A stretch of DNA of 48,424 bases from Desulfobacteraceae bacterium (GTDB lineage: Bacteria; Desulfobacterota; Desulfobacteria; Desulfobacterales; Desulfobacteraceae): NCBI GenBank assembly GCA_024227235.1, contig JAAEKY010000814.1, positions 1-48,424 of the forward strand, written 5' to 3'. The notes beneath the pieces are model-generated. The model was not told the origin of the DNA and searched no databases. It saw nothing but the letters and a program-made list of their open reading frames with translations. Position numbers and translations under genes: made by a program. Within the stretch, counting starts at the first letter, position 1. Each line of letters begins with the position of its first letter. Of the stretch, positions 45,287 through 48,424 are shown in pieces.

Positions 45287-46177
45287 ATGAATATTGCGGC
45301 AACTCTCACAGGGCTTGGTCAAGGATTTATCTATGTTATCGTGGGTATCTTTTTCATTTGGCTGGTAAAGATAGTGGATGACTGGCGGACCAAAGACTTT
45401 AATGATGATAAACATATTGATGATGGGAATGTGGCTGTAGGGCTGAGACGTGCCGGGCTATATCTTGGAATTGCCATTGCACTGTCAGGCGCCATAGACG
45501 GATCTTCAAAAGGCTTTTTTCTTGATCTGATACAATTATTAATTGATGGCCTTATCATTACAGGATTTATGTTTTCTTCCCGCTTTATCAATGATTTTAT
45601 CATGCTGGGTAATATCAATAACGATGAAGAATGTATTAAAACATTTATTCAGCCTGACGGAAGAAAGGTTGTTGGAAACACAGCAGTGGGAATGGTCGAA
45701 GCAGGAATGTATATTGCCACAGGATTTATCCTTAACGGTGCCATTTCAGGAACCGGGGGAACATTCTTACAAGGTATTACCAGTGCTATTCTCTTTTTTA
45801 TAGTCGGACAACTGACTTTATTGATTTTCGGATTGCTATATGAATTAATCACGCCTTTTAATGTGAGAAATGAAATCAAAAACAATAATCTTGCCGCCGG
45901 TATTGGACTTGGCGGCATCCTTATTGCTCTGGGTATTATTCTTATGTCAAGTATTTCAGGTCCCTTCACAGGATGGGGCAATGATCTTGCAAGCTTTGGT
46001 ATATTTGCAGTCTATGGAATCGTGATGCTGCTCATTTTCAGAGCAGTTGTTGACAAAATTTTATTGCCCACAACCAATATTGCAACAGAAGTTGAAGAAG
46101 ACCAAAATGTTGCCGCCCTGATTGTGGTTGAAAGCGCTATTAATGCGGTTGCGATTATTATAGCATTTTCCATGTAA
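45287..46177 (+). CDS. DUF350 (YjfL-like) integral membrane protein
   Basis: A 296-residue membrane protein with about eight hydrophobic segments. It consists of two tandem DUF350 modules (~1-145 and ~145-296), each with the motif RAG-type helix (VGLRRAGLYLGIAIALSGAI and VGMVEAGMYIATGFILNGAI) followed by a Gly-rich helix. In other bacteria DUF350 genes accompany spermidine-synthase-like enzymes, DUF4178, and PspA/YjfJ proteins. Function unknown. A strong AAGGAGG is located seven bases before the ATG, so translation does not depend on the upstream gene. The aminopropyltransferase-like gene follows after 4 bases. Confidence 0.85.
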   Translation: MNIAATLTGLGQGFIYVIVGIFFIWLVKIVDDWRTKDFNDDKHIDDGNVAVGLRRAGLYLGIAIALSGAIDGSSKGFFLDLIQLLIDGLIITGFMFSSRFINDFIMLGNINNDEECIKTFIQPDGRKVVGNTAVGMVEAGMYIATGFILNGAISGTGGTFLQGITSAILFFIVGQLTLLIFGLLYELITPFNVRNEIKNNNLAAGIGLGGILIALGIILMSSISGPFTGWGNDLASFGIFAVYGIVMLLIFRAVVDKILLPTTNIATEVEEDQNVAALIVVESAINAVAIIIAFSM

Positions 46178-46181
46178 AACA

Positions 46182-47864
46182 ATGGTACAAAAAAAAAGTT
46201 CGCTTAATTTTGCGTCTTTATTGTTGTGTGCTTGCATGTTCGCAAGTGGGGCCTGCGGCATTATTCTTGAGTATATCCAGGCAAGCCTTGCCTCCATGAT
46301 ACTTGGAAATTCTTTTGAACAATGGGCCATGGTGATAGGACTGATGCTCTTCTGGATGGGGTTTGGCTCACTGATCCAGGCACAAATTTCAAAAAAACAC
46401 CTTATTTACGCCTTTATCGGGGTTGAAACAGGCTTAGCCCTTGTCGGAGGGTTTTCTCCCACACTTACCTATATATCTTACGGTTATACCGCTCACTACA
46501 GCCTGGTTCTCTACTTTTTCGTCAGTTTCATCGGAATCATGATCGGTCTTGAAATCCCTGTAATTATTAGAATCAACAATGACTTTAGTAAAGAATTATC
46601 CACCAACCTTGGCAATATCTTAAGTGCGGATTACATTGGCAGCTTAATAGGATCATTTATTTATGTGTTTATCCTTTTAAGATTTACACCGATAACAGAA
46701 GCAGCCTTTTTAACCGCTGGCGTTAACTTCTTTTTGGCCTTTATCACCTTTATCTATTTTTCGAAAAAGGGATTATTGAAAAATGGCATTGTTATCCCGA
46801 TCATCATGCTGCTCACTTTTTGTGCCATAACTTACGGATACCTGAACAACCGGCTATGGAATATAAAAATTGAACAACCGTTGTACGATGATCCCATTAT
46901 TTTAAGCAAAACCACCCGATACCAGCATATCGCCATTACCCATTATAAACCCTTTGATGAAGTACGGCTTTTTTTAAACGGCAACCTTCAATTTTGCAGC
47001 ACAGATGAACAACGCTATCATGAACCCATGGTGCACCCTGTCATGAATCTTGTTCCTGTCAAAACAAAAGTTCTTATCCTCGGCGGAGGAGATGGTTGTG
47101 TTTTACGAGAAATATTGAAATATAAAGATGTAAAAGAGGTACTCTTAGTTGATCTTGACCCTGAAATGACCCGTCTTGCAAAAAATCATCCCATTTTAAG
47201 AAGAATCAACCAGAACGCACTTGAAGATTCCAGACTGGTTAACCTTACCAGCAAAGGAGCTACTCCTGGAATCGATACAAAACTTTATATTGATTCCAAT
47301 AAAAAGAACCGCCCAAAAAAGCAACCGGATACAAACAAACTTGCTGATGTAAAAATCATGAATATTGATGCTGATAAATTTTTAAGTGATGTGAATGGCT
47401 TCTGGGATGTCATCATCATTGATATGCCAGACCCTTCCACGCCGGAACTCACAAAGCTTTATGCCAAAGAATTCTATAAAAAGGTAAAACAACATCTGTC
47501 ACAGCATGGCATGATGGTGATTCAGGCAACATCTCCCTACCTTGCCAAGGAGAGTTTTCTTTGCATTGGAAGGACCCTAGAAAGTGCAAGCCTCAGTGTT
47601 TTACCATTTCATGAGAATGTACCCAGTTTTGGTGACTGGGGATGGTATCTGGCATGGCACTCCAATATTAATAAGGGAAAAATTTTAAAAAAAATTAAGC
47701 ATCTTGCGATTGATGCCCCTACAAGATTTATCACACCACAGGTGTTTAAAAGCGAATTAGTCTTTGGTAAAGATTCTTTTGTAACGACCAATACTCAAAT
47801 CAACACTATTCTTAATCCAGCCCTTCTAAGTATTTATAATCATGAGTCCTGGCTGCTTGACTGA
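46182..47864 (+). CDS. Membrane-anchored spermidine synthase-like protein
   Basis: A 560-residue protein. The first ~215 residues hold six or seven membrane helices. The soluble half (~235-530) is the polyamine aminopropyltransferase fold: FLNGNLQFCSTDEQRYHEPMVH-type strand region (QFCSTDEQRYHE), the SAM-binding motif GGGDG at 301-305, the acidic pair LVDLDPE, and DMPDPSTPE near residue 412 in place of the usual D-x-x-DP-x-GP. A basic ~35-residue insertion (after DSRLVNL) precedes NIDADKF. It would transfer aminopropyl groups from decarboxylated SAM to an unknown acceptor at the membrane. It directly follows the DUF350 gene. Confidence 0.85.
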   Translation: MVQKKSSLNFASLLLCACMFASGACGIILEYIQASLASMILGNSFEQWAMVIGLMLFWMGFGSLIQAQISKKHLIYAFIGVETGLALVGGFSPTLTYISYGYTAHYSLVLYFFVSFIGIMIGLEIPVIIRINNDFSKELSTNLGNILSADYIGSLIGSFIYVFILLRFTPITEAAFLTAGVNFFLAFITFIYFSKKGLLKNGIVIPIIMLLTFCAITYGYLNNRLWNIKIEQPLYDDPIILSKTTRYQHIAITHYKPFDEVRLFLNGNLQFCSTDEQRYHEPMVHPVMNLVPVKTKVLILGGGDGCVLREILKYKDVKEVLLVDLDPEMTRLAKNHPILRRINQNALEDSRLVNLTSKGATPGIDTKLYIDSNKKNRPKKQPDTNKLADVKIMNIDADKFLSDVNGFWDVIIIDMPDPSTPELTKLYAKEFYKKVKQHLSQHGMMVIQATSPYLAKESFLCIGRTLESASLSVLPFHENVPSFGDWGWYLAWHSNINKGKILKKIKHLAIDAPTRFITPQVFKSELVFGKDSFVTTNTQINTILNPALLSIYNHESWLLD

Positions 47865-47990
47865 TCAGAATGTTTCATAAAAATTATTTTGCCTAACTAT
47901 TATTTTTTTTTAAAACCCCATAGTTGACTACATCCTTATTTATTGTTATTTTAAAAAGAATATTTTTTCTAGCTTTCCAAACAGGTTCTT

Positions 47991-48424
47991 ATGAAAAATG
48001 AAATGATTGATGTATTCAACTTTGGAATTCTCATCTTTGACCTTGAAACAGGTTTCATTAATGATGTAAATCGTGCGTTTCTAAAACTTACGGGTATTTC
48101 CAAAAAAAAGGTGCTTGGCGAAAAAATTATTCACCTTTTTTCTCAAACAGATATAGCACGCCTACAAGAGCAAAAATCTAATGAACAAATTGAAACCGAA
48201 TTGATTGGCGATAAAGGAAAAAAACTTTTCGTACTTGCCGAATTCAGCCAGACAAAAGAGAAAACAGGCATGATCAGCCTTGCGAATATTACGACGCTAA
48301 GACAAAAGTTTAATTGGATAAAAGAAGAAAGAGACGGCATGAGACAATTTTTCGAAAATATTCCTGTTGCCGCCTACAGAAACACTGGGGGGCCAACCGG
48401 TAAGTTTTTGCTGGGAAATCCTGC
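47991..48424 (+). CDS. PAS-domain sensor protein (partial at window end)
   Basis: The frame from ATG 47991 (AGG upstream) stays open to the end of the window, giving 144 residues of a longer protein. Residues 1-100 are a PAS domain: FNFGILIFDLETGFINDVNRA with KLTGISKKKVLG and the strand at SLANITTLRQKFN. A linker helix and the start of a second PAS (FFENIPVAAYRN) follow. Such N-termini belong to histidine kinases, diguanylate cyclases or regulators; the output domain is beyond the window. Confidence 0.75.
   Translation, partial: MKNEMIDVFNFGILIFDLETGFINDVNRAFLKLTGISKKKVLGEKIIHLFSQTDIARLQEQKSNEQIETELIGDKGKKLFVLAEFSQTKEKTGMISLANITTLRQKFNWIKEERDGMRQFFENIPVAAYRNTGGPTGKFLLGNP

Overview
The window is about 48.4 kb of AT-rich bacterial chromosome. 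It looks like a sulfate-reducing Desulfobacterota (Desulfobacula/Desulfobacter-like) genome. This is an inference from a tungsten/molybdenum aldehyde:ferredoxin oxidoreductase, modular iron-sulfur flavoproteins, many sensory proteins (PAS kinase, HD-GYP, HDOD, PilZ, STAS), short quinolinate synthase and the compact SRP RNA. No rRNA, CRISPR array, prophage or intact insertion sequence is visible.

Layout. 1-1.5 kb: tRNA-Pro(TGG), a small coiled-coil membrane protein and a minus-strand STAS/lipoprotein pair. 1.7-4.6 kb: small SRP RNA, then grpE-dnaK with a strong terminator. 4.8-10.8 kb (plus): acyl-CoA synthetase, LolA-like protein, nadA, a GspE/PilB-type ATPase and an HDOD protein. 11.0-16.2 kb (minus): sensor kinase, radA, rlmE and yebC. 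16.5-18.8 kb: YgiQ-type radical SAM protein and a PilZ protein. 19.1-26.4 kb: a catabolic/redox module with an iron-sulfur flavoprotein, a DAO-family dehydrogenase, a FadR-type GntR regulator, a MoaD-like protein, an AOR, and a 201-aa protein that itself looks like a beta-grasp (MoaD/ThiS-like) protein. 26.4-31.5 kb: two metallo-beta-lactamase-fold hydrolases around an HD-GYP response regulator, then a cysteine-synthase-like enzyme with a cysteine-rich tail and a PhzF-family protein. 31.5-35.8 kb: a 1425-aa secreted beta-helix protein. 36.2-40.7 kb (minus): MFS transporter, typA, glycine-zipper lipoprotein and RidA. 41.0-47.9 kb (plus): a six-gene envelope cluster (small membrane protein, TelA-like, DUF4178-like, large lipoprotein, DUF350 membrane protein, membrane-anchored spermidine-synthase-like enzyme). 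The window ends inside a PAS-domain protein.

The two most interesting loci are the AOR module and the envelope cluster. In the first, the flavoprotein pair could deaminate or oxidise an amino compound and the AOR could oxidise the resulting aldehyde. A TGGT-N3-ACCA palindrome lies at the upstream promoter and a structured leader precedes the AOR. The envelope cluster resembles TelA/DUF350/spermidine-synthase neighbourhoods described around PspA- and Ter-type stress systems, but there is no PspA here and a large lipoprotein is included.

Several intergenic regions carry 150-230 bp non-coding elements with imperfect terminal inverted repeats (MITE-like). At least four belong to one family, and two elements abut the stop codon of the adjacent gene. 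All function calls come from reading motifs by eye; no database search was possible.
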